NCBI GenBank assembly: GCA_019745775.1 | Contig: JAIESR010000017.1 | Location: 1-64,000, forward strand | DNA from: Xanthobacteraceae bacterium | Lineage (GTDB): Bacteria; Pseudomonadota; Alphaproteobacteria; Rhizobiales; Xanthobacteraceae | Direction: 5' to 3' | DNA: 64,000 nucleotides | Shown here: positions 8,500 to 18,469 of the stretch, piece after piece | How positions within the stretch are numbered: the first letter of the stretch is position 1 | How the letters are laid out: every line of letters starts with the position of its first letter | Notes under the pieces: model-generated | What the model was told of the DNA's origin: nothing | What the model saw: the letters and a program-made list of their open reading frames with translations, nothing else | The model's database searches: none | Program-made: the position numbers and the translations under genes

Positions 8500-9273
8500 C
8501 TACAGCCCGCTGAACCAGTTGTAGCCCTGGTTCTCCCAGTAGCCGCCGAGATAGCGGTTGCCGACGTTGAGCTCCATCACGTGCTTGGGGTTCTTGAAGC
8601 CGAGCTTGGTCGGGATGCGGATGCGCATCGGGTAGCCGTATTTCGGCTCGAGTTCCTTGCCGTCGAACTGCAGCGTCATCTGCGTCTGCGGATGCAGCGC
8701 GGTCGGCATGTCGATCTGCACGTGATAGCCCTCGGCGCAGCGGAACCAGACATACTTGGCGGCGAGGTCGGCGTTGACCCGCTTGAGAAACTCGGAGAGC
8801 CGCACGCCGGTCCACTTGCCGACCGCGCTCCAGCCTTCGACGCAAATGAGCCGCGTGATCTGGGTCTCCTGCGGCAGCGCGTTGAGCGCCTTGAGCGTCC
8901 ACTCCTCCTTGCTTTCGACCATGCCGGTGACGTCGAGCTTGTAATCCTCGCCGTCGACCTCGGGGATGTCGCTCTCGGGATAGTAGGCGTTGAACGGGAA
9001 CGGCCGTTTGATCGCGCTTTCGGGATAGGTCTGCGCGAGCAGATTGGGGTCGAACAGCCACGCCTGCACGCCGTCGTTGAACTCGGAAATCTTGCGCAGC
9101 ACGCTTTCGGCGGAGACGCCATCGACGATGTTGCAGCCGGTGAGCATGGCCAGCGCGCCGACGCTCAGGCCGCCGCGCAGGAACAGCCGGCGCGTCGGAT
9201 CGGGCAGCAGCCTGGCGGCGTCCTTGATCAGGAGATTTTGATCGACACCGGGAATGGGTCTGCGGATGCGCAT
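8500..9273 (-). CDS. Tat-exported lipoprotein molybdopterin oxidoreductase (MsrP/YedY-like)
   Basis: A 257-residue molybdenum-cofactor protein of the sulfite oxidase/YedY superfamily, without the C-terminal dimerisation domain. The N-terminus combines a twin-arginine motif (RRLFLRGG, 28-35) with a lipobox (LTGC, 44-47), predicting a Tat-exported, lipid-anchored protein. The Mo-ligating cysteine is C144 in LICVEGWS. The start at 9273 overlaps the stop of the cytochrome b gene by one base (TGATG), so the two are translationally coupled. It probably exchanges electrons with the quinone pool through that cytochrome. The substrate (sulfoxide or another) is unknown. Confidence 0.88.
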   Translation of the reverse strand: MRIRRPIPGVDQNLLIKDAARLLPDPTRRLFLRGGLSVGALAMLTGCNIVDGVSAESVLRKISEFNDGVQAWLFDPNLLAQTYPESAIKRPFPFNAYYPESDIPEVDGEDYKLDVTGMVESKEEWTLKALNALPQETQITRLICVEGWSAVGKWTGVRLSEFLKRVNADLAAKYVWFRCAEGYHVQIDMPTALHPQTQMTLQFDGKELEPKYGYPMRIRIPTKLGFKNPKHVMELNVGNRYLGGYWENQGYNWFSGL

Positions 9274-9905
9274 CACGAGCGTCCCGTGATCATGGCGCGC
9301 AGCGCCTTCGGCACCACGAATGCCATCACGACATGGATGACGGTGAAACCGACGATCGCCGCCATGGCGAAGAAATGAAAGAAGCGTGCGGCCTCGTAGC
9401 CGCCGAACAGCGCCGCAAGCCACCAGAGCTGCACCGGCTTCCACATCGCCAGCCCCGAAAGCACCACCACAACGCCGGCGACGAGGACCCCGAGATAGAA
9501 AAGCTTCTGAAGCGCGTTATAGACCGCCAGATCGTCATGCGGGAGCGCGCCGCGCAGCGCAAGCTTGGTGTCGGTGACGACGTCGCCGGCACGCAGTGGC
9601 AAGAGCCGGCGGCGGAACCGGCCCGTGAGCATTCCAAGCAGGACGTAGACGAGGCCGTTGACCACGAACAGCCACATCGCCGCGAAGTGCCAGAGCAGCG
9701 CGCCGGCGAGCCAGCCGCCGAGGGTGATGCTCCTGGGGAATACAAACGGGAACAGCGGCGAGGCGTTGTAGATCTCCCAGCCCGACCCGGTCATGATCAC
9801 GATGGCGACCACGTTGATCCAATGCGTGATGCGCAGCCACAGCGGATGGATCGTCGCCGGTTGCGGCTGCACTGAAAGGTCGGCGTGGGCGGCCTCGACG
9901 GTCAT
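9273..9905 (-). CDS. Cytochrome b561-type membrane subunit
   Basis: A 210-residue integral membrane protein with four or five hydrophobic helices. Histidines suitable for b-haem are H28 in the first helix, H73 in LLWHFAAMW, and further ones in RFFHFFAM and FTVIHVVM. The family links the quinone pool to periplasmic oxidoreductases. It is translationally coupled to the molybdoenzyme that follows, which defines a two-gene redox module analogous to but distinct from MsrPQ. The ATG at 9905 follows GAGACGG; the longer frame lacks support. Confidence 0.88.
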   Translation of the reverse strand: MTVEAAHADLSVQPQPATIHPLWLRITHWINVVAIVIMTGSGWEIYNASPLFPFVFPRSITLGGWLAGALLWHFAAMWLFVVNGLVYVLLGMLTGRFRRRLLPLRAGDVVTDTKLALRGALPHDDLAVYNALQKLFYLGVLVAGVVVVLSGLAMWKPVQLWWLAALFGGYEAARFFHFFAMAAIVGFTVIHVVMAFVVPKALRAMITGRS

Positions 9906-9985
9906 GGCCGTCTCAATAGCAGAAATGGCGAAGCGCGGCGCCGCCCTTTCGGCCACGCCGCAATGCGCCGGCTTGGGCCAACGCG

Positions 9986-10498
9986 CTACTGGATGATCCC
10001 GCACGCGATGCGGTCGCCCGCGTTGCCGGCCGGGTCACTCTTGTAGTCGTCTTTGCCGGCGTGAATGACGATCGCCGTTCCTTCTTTGCCGAACAACGAA
10101 TTCGGCTTGCCTTTCTCGAGCGTCACCGCGGCGTTGAGTATCTCGACCTCGAGAATGCCGCTGGCGGGAACGTGCAGGTTCGGCATGTCGCCCGCGTGGC
10201 CCGGTCCGACCAGCAGGCCATGCTTCTGGCCGCCCGGGTTGAAGTGGCCGCCCGCACTCGTGAACGGCGCCTCGCATTTGCCGACGGCATGGATGTGGAA
10301 CGCGCGCTCGCCCGCGGGCATGCCTTTGAGCGACAGCCGCAGCATGACCCCGGCCGGAGTCTGCGTCAGATCGACGGTGCCGACATCGACGCCTTTCTGG
10401 TCCTTAAGCGCTGCCTTGGCGGTCTGCGCCGTTGCCGGCGACGCTGACGACAACGACACCGCAATCAGCGCGGCGTAACCGAAAATGGCATGCTTCAT
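9986..10498 (-). CDS. sodC: Periplasmic Cu/Zn superoxide dismutase
   Basis: Disproportionates superoxide in the periplasm. The 170-residue protein has a Sec signal peptide ending near ATAQ. All metal ligands are visible: H68 and H70 in FHIHAVG, H85 in GGHFNP, H93 in KHG, H101, D104 in AGDMPN, and H146 in VIHAG. C75 and C166 can form the conserved disulfide. The ATG at 10498 follows GGGAGGA. It stands 80 bp downstream of the cytochrome/molybdoenzyme pair's start in the same orientation and may share their transcription. Confidence 0.96.
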   Translation of the reverse strand: MKHAIFGYAALIAVSLSSASPATAQTAKAALKDQKGVDVGTVDLTQTPAGVMLRLSLKGMPAGERAFHIHAVGKCEAPFTSAGGHFNPGGQKHGLLVGPGHAGDMPNLHVPASGILEVEILNAAVTLEKGKPNSLFGKEGTAIVIHAGKDDYKSDPAGNAGDRIACGIIQ

Positions 10499-10599
10499 CC
10501 GTGTCCTCCCTCGGTCCGCCCCCGCGCCGCGTCCATGTGGCTCGCGCGGTTCATCGCAAGGCTGACACCGGCTTCAATGACATGTTCCGTTGACGATTG

Positions 10600-11487
10600 C
10601 TATCCCACCCCGCGCAGGTGCTCGACCAGCTGCCGCGCATAAGGCGGCAGCTCGTCGAGGCTGCGGATACAGATCGTGAGTTCGCGCACCGCCCAGGCAT
10701 CGGCAAGCCCTACGGTCGCGATCGCCATGGTGCGCTCGACTCGCCGCGCGGTCGTCTCCGGCACGATCCCAATGCCGACCTTGTTTTCGACCATGCGGCA
10801 CACGGCGTCGAACGAGCGCAACTGCACGCGCAGCCGCAGCGGCTGGCCGATGCGCGCCGCCTTGTCGGCGAGGAAGCGCTGCAGGGCGCTCGCGCGGTCG
10901 AGCCCGACGAAATCGTGATCGAGCACCTGCGCGAACGAGACCTTCGCGCGCTTGGCGAGCGCATGGCCGCGCGGCACCACCAGCACGAAGCGGTCGTTGC
11001 GGAACGGGTATGTTTCAAGTGCGCTCGCGTCGACGGTGCCGGCGACGATGCCGAGATCGGCGACGCCTTCCGCGATCAGACCGACGATCTCGTCGGAGAG
11101 CCGCTCCTCGAGGTCGATGCTGACATGGGGATGCGATGCGAGGAACGAGCCCAGCGCCTCGGGCAGGAATTCGGTGAGCGCGTTGGTGTTCGAGAGCACC
11201 CTGATCTGCCCGGCGGCGCCGCCGGCGTAGGCGCCGAGATCCTCGCGCAGGCGCTCGGCCTGCCGCAGGATCGTGCGCGCGTGCTGCAACAACGTGCGAC
11301 CGGCCTGGGTCGGCTGCACGCCCTGGCGTCCGCGAACCAGCAAGGCCGCGCCGAGCGCTTCCTCCATGTTGCGGATGCGCGTCGACGCAGCCGCGAGCGC
11401 GAGGTTGGCGCGCTCGGCGCCGTGCGTGATGCTGCCGGCATCGACGATGTGCCGGAACAGGCTCAGATCGGCGAGATCGAAGCGCAT
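10600..11487 (-). CDS. LysR-family transcriptional regulator
   Basis: A 295-residue regulator. The N-terminal winged helix (residues about 3-60) contains the recognisable LFRHIVDAGSITHGAERANLALAAASTRIRNME; the co-inducer domain follows from about 90. Regulators of this kind often act on the divergent gene, here sdhC 286 bp away, but that distance makes the link uncertain. It may instead control a distant target. The final residues are intact. Confidence 0.92.
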   Translation of the reverse strand: MRFDLADLSLFRHIVDAGSITHGAERANLALAAASTRIRNMEEALGAALLVRGRQGVQPTQAGRTLLQHARTILRQAERLREDLGAYAGGAAGQIRVLSNTNALTEFLPEALGSFLASHPHVSIDLEERLSDEIVGLIAEGVADLGIVAGTVDASALETYPFRNDRFVLVVPRGHALAKRAKVSFAQVLDHDFVGLDRASALQRFLADKAARIGQPLRLRVQLRSFDAVCRMVENKVGIGIVPETTARRVERTMAIATVGLADAWAVRELTICIRSLDELPPYARQLVEHLRGVG

Positions 11488-11643
11488 GGTCGACTTTGCC
11501 TCGAATTCACGCAGCCTTCGGATTCGACGAAGGCAGACTACGCCAAATCCTCATTGTAAAACAATTTTTTGGGCTCCATCGTTCGCCAACGAAGAAGTAA
11601 CGGGCCGTTCGTTCGAGCGCAAGGCCCGCTGCGCCTGCTTCGC

Positions 11644-11664
11644 TGGCATGCCACTGGTATGCCA
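11644..11664. promoter_or_regulatory. Inverted repeat between LysR gene and sdhC
   Basis: TGGCAT and ATGCCA face each other across nine bases, midway between the divergent LysR gene and sdhC. The spacing is reminiscent of LysR half-sites. It is only one short palindrome in a 286-bp gap that otherwise shows nothing distinct. Confidence 0.3.
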
Positions 11665-11773
11665 AGGACAACTGCCGGCGGCAGATTGCAGGGCCTGGGC
11701 GCATTCGTTAGGAGAGCTTGAACTTTCCGGCGTCGACATAGCGAGCAATCGCGGCGCTGCTTCGGAGGACATG

Positions 11774-12181
11774 ATGGCCGATACCAGGGCTCGGGAGCGG
11801 CCGCTCTCTCCCCATATCCAGATCTATCGTTGGCCGCTGCCGATGATGATGTCGATCACGCATCGCGTCACCGGCATCGGGCTCTATTTCGGCACCATCC
11901 TGATCGCGTGGTGGCTGATCGCAGTGGCGTCCGGCCCCGGCGGCTACTCGCGCTTTACGGCATTCATCAATACCTGGGTCGGGCGGCTGATCCTGTTCGG
12001 CTACACCTGGGCGCTGATCCACCACATGCTGGGCGGCATCCGCCACCTGATCTGGGACACCGGCCACGGCTTCGAGCAGAGCGAGCGCGAGTGGCTCGCG
12101 CTCGCGACCATCGTGGGATCGGTGACGCTCACGCTGCTGCTCTGGATCATCGGCTACTTCTTCATCGGAGGCGCGCGATGA
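11774..12181 (+). CDS. sdhC: Succinate dehydrogenase cytochrome b556 subunit
   Basis: Membrane anchor of complex II that binds haem b and ubiquinone. The 135-residue protein has three transmembrane helices. The motif [10 protein letters not shown] opens it, followed by [12 protein letters not shown], with the haem histidine expected in [12 protein letters not shown] at 11774 is preferred over the adjacent ATG at 11771 because of GGAGG spacing. The stop overlaps the sdhD start by four bases (ATGA), opening the sdhCDAB operon. Confidence 0.95.
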   Translation: MADTRARERPLSPHIQIYRWPLPMMMSITHRVTGIGLYFGTILIAWWLIAVASGPGGYSRFTAFINTWVGRLILFGYTWALIHHMLGGIRHLIWDTGHGFEQSEREWLALATIVGSVTLTLLLWIIGYFFIGGAR

Positions 12182-12573
12182 GTGGCAACGGCAAGGACAT
12201 GCGTACGCCGCTCGGCCGCGTCGCCGGGCTCGGCTCGGCCCATTCCGGCACCGGGCATTTCTGGTGGCAACGGCTGACCGCGGTCGCCAACGTGCCGCTC
12301 ACCATTGCTTTCGTGGTGATCCTGGTGTCGTTGTTCGGCCGCAACCAGGCTGCCGCGCAGCAGATCCTCGGCACGCCGGTGGTCGCGATCATCATGCTCC
12401 TGTTCATCGCGTCGATCACCTATCACATGCGGCTCGGCATGCAGGTGGTGATCGAGGACTACGTCCACGGCGAGATCATCCGGCCGCTGCTGATCATGGC
12501 AAACACCTTCTTCACGATCGCGGTCGGCCTCGCGGCCGGCTACGGCATCTTGAAACTGTCGTTCGGAGTGTAG
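12178..12573 (+). CDS. sdhD: Succinate dehydrogenase membrane anchor subunit
   Basis: The second membrane subunit of complex II, 131 residues with three hydrophobic helices. The alphaproteobacterial SdhD pattern is present: [16 protein letters not shown] and HFWWQRLTA near the N-terminus, then [18 protein letters not shown] with the haem-ligand histidine. It overlaps sdhC by four bases and ends five bases before sdhA. Confidence 0.95.
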   Translation: MSGNGKDMRTPLGRVAGLGSAHSGTGHFWWQRLTAVANVPLTIAFVVILVSLFGRNQAAAQQILGTPVVAIIMLLFIASITYHMRLGMQVVIEDYVHGEIIRPLLIMANTFFTIAVGLAAGYGILKLSFGV

Positions 12574-12578
12574 GGCGC

Positions 12579-14411
12579 ATGGCAGGAAATGGCTCCAACG
12601 GCTCCGCCGCGCCTTCGGTGAACGGCCGCGCCTACCCGATCACGGACCACACCTATGATGTCGTCGTCATCGGCGCGGGCGGCTCCGGCCTGCGCGCGGT
12701 CGTCGGCTGCAGCGAAGCCGGCCTCAGAACGGCCTGCATCACCAAAGTGTTCCCGACCCGGTCGCACACGGTCGCGGCGCAGGGCGGCATCGCCGCGGCG
12801 CTCGGCAACATGAGCGAGGACGACTGGCGCTGGCACATGTACGACACCGTCAAGGGCGCCGACTGGCTCGGCGACCAGGATGCGATCGAATATCTCTGCC
12901 GCAACGCGCCGGAAGCGGTCTACGAGCTCGAGCACTGGGGCCTGCCGTTCTCGCGCCGCGAGGAGGACGGCAAGATTTATCAGCGGCCATTCGGCGGCAT
13001 GACCACGCACTACGGCAAGGGCACCGCGCAGCGCACCTGCGCCGCCGCCGACCGCACCGGCCACGCCATGCTGCACACGATGTACGGCCAATCGCTGCGG
13101 CACTCGGCCGAGTTCTACATCGAATATTTCGCGATCGACCTGATCATGGACGAAGGCCGCTGCCGCGGCGTGGTCGCGATCTCGCTCGACGACGGCTCGA
13201 TCCACCGCTTCCGCGCCCAGATGACGATCCTCGCCACCGGCGGCTACGGGCGCGCGTATTTCTCCTGCACTTCGGCGCATATCTGCACCGGCGACGGCAA
13301 CGCCATGGTGCTGCGCGCCGGCCTGCCGCTGCAGGACATGGAGTTCGTGCAATTCCATCCGACCGGCATCTACGGCGCCGGCTGCCTGATCACCGAAGGC
13401 GCGCGCGGCGAAGGCGCCTACGTCACCAACTCCGAGGGCGAGCGCTTCATGGAGCGCTACGCGCCGTCGGCCAAGGACCTGGCGTCGCGCGACGTGGTCT
13501 CGCGCGCAATGACGATCGAGATCCGCGAGGGCCGCGGCGTCGGTAAGCTCAAGGACCACATCCACCTGCACCTCGACCATCTCGATCCGGCGATCCTCGC
13601 CGAGCGACTGCCCGGCATATCGGAATCGGCGCGCATCTTCGCCGGCGTCGACGTCACCCGCGAGCCGATCCCGATCGTGCCGACGGTGCACTACAACATG
13701 GGCGGCATCCCCACGAACTTCCACGGCGAGGTGCTGACCAAGAAGCAGGGCAATGACGACACCGTCGTGCCGGGCCTGATGGCGCTCGGCGAAGCCGGCT
13801 GCGTGTCGGTTCATGGCGCCAATCGCCTGGGCTCGAACTCGCTGATCGACCTCGTGGTGTTCGGCCGCGCCGCCGCGCATCGCTGCGCCGAACTGGTGCA
13901 CGCCGGCGAGAAGCAGCAGGATCTGCCGAAGGACTCCGCCGACCTCTCGCTGTCGCGGCTCGACAAGTTCCGCCACGCCAACGGCAAGTCGCCGACCGCG
14001 CAGCTCCGCCTCAAGATGCAGAAAGTGATGCAGAACAACTGCGCCGTCTTCCGCACCGGCGAGATTTTGCAGGAGGGCGTGAAGCTGATCCACGAGGCCT
14101 ACGACGCGGTGCCGGACCTGAAGGTCATCGACCGCTCTCTCATCTGGAATTCCGACCTGATCGAGACGCTCGAGTTCGACAACCTGATCGCGCAGGCCGT
14201 GGTCACCATGGAGTCGGCGTTCAACCGTCAGGAAAGCCGCGGCGCGCATGCGCGCGAGGACTTCCCGGAGCGCGACGACAAGAACTGGATGAAGCACACG
14301 CTCGCCTGGATGGACGACAAGGGCAAGGTCGCGCTCGATTATCGGCCGGTGCACGCCTACACGCTCACCAACGAGGTGTCGTACATCGAGCCCAAAGCGC
14401 GGGTCTACTAG
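12579..14411 (+). CDS. sdhA: Succinate dehydrogenase flavoprotein subunit
   Basis: The catalytic FAD subunit, 610 residues, oxidising succinate to fumarate at the inner face of the membrane. It shows the FAD dinucleotide fold ([12 protein letters not shown]), the covalent flavin histidine in [10 protein letters not shown], the substrate-site segments [11 protein letters not shown] and TEGARGEGA, and the C-terminal HTLAWMD. The start lies five bases after the sdhD stop. A 733-codon antisense frame over this gene is only a GC shadow. Confidence 0.97.
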   Translation: MAGNGSNGSAAPSVNGRAYPITDHTYDVVVIGAGGSGLRAVVGCSEAGLRTACITKVFPTRSHTVAAQGGIAAALGNMSEDDWRWHMYDTVKGADWLGDQDAIEYLCRNAPEAVYELEHWGLPFSRREEDGKIYQRPFGGMTTHYGKGTAQRTCAAADRTGHAMLHTMYGQSLRHSAEFYIEYFAIDLIMDEGRCRGVVAISLDDGSIHRFRAQMTILATGGYGRAYFSCTSAHICTGDGNAMVLRAGLPLQDMEFVQFHPTGIYGAGCLITEGARGEGAYVTNSEGERFMERYAPSAKDLASRDVVSRAMTIEIREGRGVGKLKDHIHLHLDHLDPAILAERLPGISESARIFAGVDVTREPIPIVPTVHYNMGGIPTNFHGEVLTKKQGNDDTVVPGLMALGEAGCVSVHGANRLGSNSLIDLVVFGRAAAHRCAELVHAGEKQQDLPKDSADLSLSRLDKFRHANGKSPTAQLRLKMQKVMQNNCAVFRTGEILQEGVKLIHEAYDAVPDLKVIDRSLIWNSDLIETLEFDNLIAQAVVTMESAFNRQESRGAHAREDFPERDDKNWMKHTLAWMDDKGKVALDYRPVHAYTLTNEVSYIEPKARVY

Positions 14412-14432
14412 AGAACGAAAGCAGCGATCGAA

Positions 14433-15215
14433 ATGGTCCAGCTCAATCTTCCCAAAAATTCCAAGGTCACCGAAGGCCGCACCTGGGCCTATCCGACCGG
14501 CGCGCGCGACGTGCGCGAATACAAGATCTATCGCTGGAGCCCGGACGACGGGAAGAACCCGCGCATCGACACCTACTATGTCGACTGCGGCGACTGCGGG
14601 CCGATGGTCCTCGACGCGCTGATCTGGATCAAGAACAACATCGATCCGACGCTGACCTTCCGCCGCTCCTGCCGCGAGGGCGTGTGCGGCTCCTGCGCCA
14701 TGAACATCGACGGCTCGAACACGCTGGCCTGCACCAAGCACGCCGGCGACGTGTCATCGAGCGCGGTGAAGATCTACCCCCTGCCGCACCAGCCGGTGGT
14801 GAAGGACCTGGTGCCCGATCTCACCAATTTCTACGCGCAATACGCCTCGATCGAGCCGTGGCTGCACACGAAGTCGCCGACACCGGAGAAGGAGTGGAAG
14901 CAGAGCCACGAGGACCGCGTGAAGCTCGACGGGCTCTACGAGTGCATCCTGTGCGCCTGCTGCTCGACCTCGTGCCCGAGCTACTGGTGGAATTCCGAGC
15001 GCTTCCTCGGCCCTGCCGCGCTGCTGCAAGCGAGCCGCTGGATCGACGACAGCCGCGACGAAGAGAAGGGCGAGCGCCTCGACAAGCTCGAGGACCCGTT
15101 CCGGCTCTACCGCTGCCATACCATCATGAACTGCGCCAAGGCCTGCCCGAAGGGCCTCAATCCCGCGAAGGCGATCGCCGGCATCAAGCGCAAGATGGTC
15201 GACCGGCAGGTGTGA
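14433..15215 (+). CDS. sdhB: Succinate dehydrogenase iron-sulfur subunit
   Basis: Carries electrons from SdhA to ubiquinone. The 260-residue protein has the [2Fe-2S] ligands in [12 protein letters not shown], the [4Fe-4S] ligands in [12 protein letters not shown], and the [3Fe-4S] group in [14 protein letters not shown]. It ends the sdhCDAB operon, 21 bases after sdhA. Length and motifs are normal. Confidence 0.97.
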   Translation: MVQLNLPKNSKVTEGRTWAYPTGARDVREYKIYRWSPDDGKNPRIDTYYVDCGDCGPMVLDALIWIKNNIDPTLTFRRSCREGVCGSCAMNIDGSNTLACTKHAGDVSSSAVKIYPLPHQPVVKDLVPDLTNFYAQYASIEPWLHTKSPTPEKEWKQSHEDRVKLDGLYECILCACCSTSCPSYWWNSERFLGPAALLQASRWIDDSRDEEKGERLDKLEDPFRLYRCHTIMNCAKACPKGLNPAKAIAGIKRKMVDRQV

Positions 15216-15304
15216 CGGGCTGCGGCGCTGCGCTTGCGAGCGCGGTTCGCTCCCTGCCGGCGTGATACAAGGAACATCGGCAATGCTTGCGAGGTTATCG
15301 CACC

Positions 15305-15790
15305 ATGACCGAAAGCAGCCACGACCGCGTCTGGGACATCGTCGAGAAGGTCGGCGTCTGCATGCTGACCACGCGCTTTGCCGGCGGCCTGCGCGCGCGG
15401 CCGGTCGAGGCGCGGCCTGACCGCAATGCCGGGCTGATCTGGTTCGTCACCGACGCGCGTTCCGACAAGGAGCACGAGATCGAGGCCGAGCAGGACATCG
15501 GCCTCGTGTTCATCGATCACGCCGCCAAGGCCTACCTCTCGATCACGGCGCGCGCCGAGGTGAAGCACGATCATGCCAAGGCCGCCGAAATCTGGGAGCT
15601 GACCGACAGCGCGTGGTGGCAGGGCCCGGACGATCCCGACGTCTGCGTGCTGCGGGTCAAGCCGATCACCGCCGAATTGTGGGACGGCCCCGCCAGCGCG
15701 GCGGTCGTCATGTACGAGTTCGCCAAGGCGCGCATGACCGGCGAAAAGCCCGATTTGGGTGAGAACAGGAAGGTGACCGTCAAGATGTGA
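15305..15790 (+). CDS. Pyridoxamine 5'-phosphate oxidase-fold (general stress 26-like) protein
   Basis: A 161-residue protein with the split-barrel flavin-binding fold (about residues 8-130: CMLTTRFAGGLRARPV, IWFVTDARSDKEHEI, YLSITARAEV). Members bind FMN, F420 or haem; the exact cofactor is not evident. The ATG at 15305 has a modest AGGTT upstream. It follows sdhB by 89 bp on the same strand but is probably separate. A 12-base gap leads to the interrupted gene downstream. Confidence 0.85.
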   Translation: MTESSHDRVWDIVEKVGVCMLTTRFAGGLRARPVEARPDRNAGLIWFVTDARSDKEHEIEAEQDIGLVFIDHAAKAYLSITARAEVKHDHAKAAEIWELTDSAWWQGPDDPDVCVLRVKPITAELWDGPASAAVVMYEFAKARMTGEKPDLGENRKVTVKM

Positions 15791-15802
15791 CGGAGGGATG
15801 CG

Positions 15803-16186
15803 ATGCCCAGCGCCACCTACCGGCTGCTCTGGCGCGCGGCGCGCGAGCGCCGCCAGGTCACGTTCGTCTCGGACCGCAAGCACCGCGAGGCTTATCCGGT
15901 GGTGCTCGGCTATTCCGCTACCGGCGAGGAGACGCTGTTCGCCTACCAGGTCGGCGGCCACACCAGCGCGGGCAACAAGCTGCCGGGCTGGCGCTGCTTC
16001 TACGTCAACGGCATCCGCGAGCTGACCTCGCACAAGGGAGGCTGGCTTTGAAGGCGCAAGCCCAAGCAGCCGCAGACCTGCGTGCGGTTTGTCGACGTCG
16101 ACGCCAACATTGCGGACACGCTGACGCGCGACGGGCCGCTTGCGTTCGGCGCGAAAGAACTGCGCCCGCCGCGCGGGACGACGTGA
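15803..16186 (+). pseudogene. Conserved-type protein gene split by an in-frame TGA
   Basis: The first 82 codons give a plausible soluble protein (MPSATYRLLWRAARERRQV... to SHKGGWL), then TGA at 16049. The same frame continues for 44 more codons, starting RRKPKQPQTCVRFVDVDANIA and ending PPRGTT. The PQ-x-CVxxVDVDAN segment is what I expect after the GGW motif in this family of small rhizobial proteins. The simplest reading is one nonsense change in a roughly 127-residue gene. A ribosome site (GGAGGG) precedes the ATG. It could also be a sequencing error. No function is known. Confidence 0.65.
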
Positions 16187-16335
16187 TCTCTCTTCCGCTC
16201 ATTCCGGCGAGCGGGAACGGGCGCATCCGAAAATTAAGCATCTTCGCGCATGATCGCGCCCGGGGCGTGAACCGGCGGCCCATCTCGGGCAACCGACCAA
16301 GGGGCGACGGCGCGCCGATAAGGGAGATTTCCCCA

Positions 16336-16941
16336 ATGCGCTTCGAAAACATGCGCCTCGCAGAAATACGCCTCGCACTGGCGTTCCTCGCGGTCACCGT
16401 TGTTGCCCTGCCCGCTTTCGCCCAGCGCGACATCCCGCAGCCGAAAGGCACCTGGCAGCAGCCGAAGGAATTCCAGGTGCCGAAGGGGAAGTGGCAGGAG
16501 CCCGGCGACCTCCAGGTCCCCAAAGGCATCAACGCGGTCAAGACCACTGTCAGGAAGACCGCGAAGAGTTGCGAGCGGAGACTCAGCGTCGTCGGCGACG
16601 CGCTGTTCGATTTCGACAAGTCGGATCTGCGGCCCGACGCGGAAGAGACGCTGACCGCGGCGGTGCCGGGGATCGAAAAGCTCGGCGGCCGCCCGAGCCG
16701 CGTCGAGGGCCATACCGATTCGAAAGGCTCCGACGCCTACAATCAGAAGCTCTCGGAGGCGCGCGCGCGGACCGTGCGCGACTGGCTCGCCGGCCGCAAG
16801 GCGATCCCTGCGAGTACGCCGATTCGCGGGTATGGGCGGACGATGCCGGTTGCTCCCAATACGCGGCCTGACGGCAAGGACGATCCGGAGGGGCGGCAGA
16901 AGAACCGGCGGGTCGAGGTGGTGTTCGAGGGCTGCGCGTAG
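16336..16941 (+). CDS. OmpA-family outer-membrane/peptidoglycan-binding protein
   Basis: A 201-residue exported protein. A signal peptide ends near AFAQ. A short repeated linker follows (PKGTWQQPKEF, PKGKWQEPGDL, PKGI; residues about 36-66). The C-terminal OmpA domain (about 85-200) contains FDFDKSDLRPDAEETL, EGHTDSKGSD and the NRRVEVVF end, which bind peptidoglycan diaminopimelate. It probably anchors the outer membrane to the wall. The ATG at 16336 is preferred over the upstream frame because it opens the signal peptide. Confidence 0.88.
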   Translation: MRFENMRLAEIRLALAFLAVTVVALPAFAQRDIPQPKGTWQQPKEFQVPKGKWQEPGDLQVPKGINAVKTTVRKTAKSCERRLSVVGDALFDFDKSDLRPDAEETLTAAVPGIEKLGGRPSRVEGHTDSKGSDAYNQKLSEARARTVRDWLAGRKAIPASTPIRGYGRTMPVAPNTRPDGKDDPEGRQKNRRVEVVFEGCA

Positions 16942-16980
16942 CGACGTTTTCTGGCAACGCGCACCGGCGGCCGTATTTGT

Positions 16981-17125
16981 GCCCTCTCCCCTTGCGGGAG
17001 AGGGCTACACAGACAGTTCAACACACTCGGATTGGGTGAGGGGTGTCGCTCAACACGACGACACCCCTCACCCAATTCTCTGTGCTGAACGTTCGGAGCT
17101 GCCCTCTCCCGCAAGGGGAGAGGGC
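16981..17125. repeat. Long palindromic repeat (CCCTCTCCC family)
   Basis: Outer arms GCCCTCTCCCCTTGCGGGAGAGGGC and its near-complement at 17101-17125 flank a second inverted pair (GGGTGAGGGGTGTCG with CGACACCCCTCACCC). The element sits between the convergent OmpA and argG genes. It belongs to the dispersed palindromes also seen at 20685, 23141 and 30190, and could serve as a bidirectional terminator. Confidence 0.75.
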
Positions 17126-17160
17126 GCAGCAACCAACAGCGCGCTCGCGGATAGAACGCC

Positions 17161-18390
17161 CTACTTCTTCCCCTTGTCGCGCAACCCCAGCGTCCGCAGG
17201 CGCAGCGCGTTGAGGCGGATGAAGCCCTCCGCGTCCTTCTGGTCGTACGCGCCCTTGTCGTCCTCGAAGGTGACCAGCGTCGAGGAATACAGCGACTTCG
17301 CGCTCTCGCGGCCGGCGACGATGACGTTGCCCTTGTAGAGCGTGAGACGCACCTCGCCCTCGACATGGTCCTGGCTCTTGTCGATCAGCGCCTGCAGCAT
17401 GTCTCGTTCGGGCGAAAACCAGAAGCCGTTGTAGATCAGCTCGGCGTAGCGCGGCATGATCTCGTCCTTGAGATGCGCGGCGCCGCGGTCGAGCGTGATC
17501 GATTCGATCGCGCGATGCGCCGCCAGCAGGATCGTGCCGCCGGGCGTCTCGTAGACGCCGCGCGATTTCATGCCGACGAAGCGGTTCTCCACCAGGTCGA
17601 GCCGGCCGATGCCGTTGGCCCTGCCAAGCTCGTTCAGCCGGGCAAGCAGCGCCGCCGGCGACATCGCCTTGCCGTCGAGCGATACGGCGTCGCCCTTCTT
17701 GAAGCCGACGCGCACCTCGGTCGGCTTGTCGGGCGCGTCCATCGGCGAGAGCGTGCGCATATAGACGATCGACGGCGGGGTCTGCGCGGGGTCCTCCAGC
17801 ACCTTGCCCTCGGAGGACGAGTGCAGCAGGTTGGCGTCGACCGAGAACGGCGCCTCGCCTTCCTTGTCCTTGGCGATCGGAATCTGGTTCGCCCGCGCGA
17901 ACTCGAGCAGGTCGTCGCGCCCCTTGAACGTCCACTCCCGCCACGGCGCCACGATCTTGATCGACGGATTGAGCGCGTAATAGCCGAGCTCGAAGCGCAC
18001 CTGGTCGTTGCCTTTTCCCGTGGCCCCGTGACACACGGCATCGGCGCCGACTTGTGCCGCGATCTCGATCTGCTTCTTGGCGATCAGCGGCCGCGCGATC
18101 GAGGTGCCAAGCAGATAGAGCCCCTCGTATTGCGCGTTGGCGCGGAACATCGGGAACACGTAGTCGCGCACGAACTCCTCGCGCAGGTCCTCGATGAAGA
18201 TGTTCTCCGGCTTGATGCCGAGCATCAGCGCCTTCTCCCGCGCCGGCCCGAGCTCCTCGCCCTGGCCGAGATCGGCGGTGAAGGTGACGACCTCGCAGCC
18301 ATAGGTGGTCTGGAGCCACTTCAGGATGATCGAGGTGTCGAGCCCGCCGGAATAGGCGAGGACGATTTTTTTGATGTCGGCCTTGGCCAT
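17161..18390 (-). CDS. argG: Argininosuccinate synthase
   Basis: Joins citrulline and aspartate with ATP to argininosuccinate in arginine biosynthesis. The 409-residue protein starts [20 protein letters not shown], where SGGLDTS is the ATP pyrophosphatase loop. It contains the citrulline/aspartate-binding [17 protein letters not shown]. The ATG at 18390 is the conserved start; the longer frame adds a non-homologous extension. It stands alone, with no argF or argH nearby. Confidence 0.96.
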   Translation of the reverse strand: MAKADIKKIVLAYSGGLDTSIILKWLQTTYGCEVVTFTADLGQGEELGPAREKALMLGIKPENIFIEDLREEFVRDYVFPMFRANAQYEGLYLLGTSIARPLIAKKQIEIAAQVGADAVCHGATGKGNDQVRFELGYYALNPSIKIVAPWREWTFKGRDDLLEFARANQIPIAKDKEGEAPFSVDANLLHSSSEGKVLEDPAQTPPSIVYMRTLSPMDAPDKPTEVRVGFKKGDAVSLDGKAMSPAALLARLNELGRANGIGRLDLVENRFVGMKSRGVYETPGGTILLAAHRAIESITLDRGAAHLKDEIMPRYAELIYNGFWFSPERDMLQALIDKSQDHVEGEVRLTLYKGNVIVAGRESAKSLYSSTLVTFEDDKGAYDQKDAEGFIRLNALRLRTLGLRDKGKK

Positions 18391-18469
18391 GGAGGGAACG
18401 CCTGCTGCACATTGGAAATTGTGAAACGCGCGGACAATAAGCACTGCCATTGATTGTTTGCAACTTGCG

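Noticed and set aside
12540-14741. A 733-codon minus-strand open frame opposite sdhA
   Set aside because: It is the antisense of a strongly conserved gene, is His/Arg/Ala-rich in the manner of GC shadows and has no motif.
16981-17125. A simple rho-independent terminator
   Set aside because: No T-tract; the element matches dispersed repeats elsewhere, so it is listed as a repeat.
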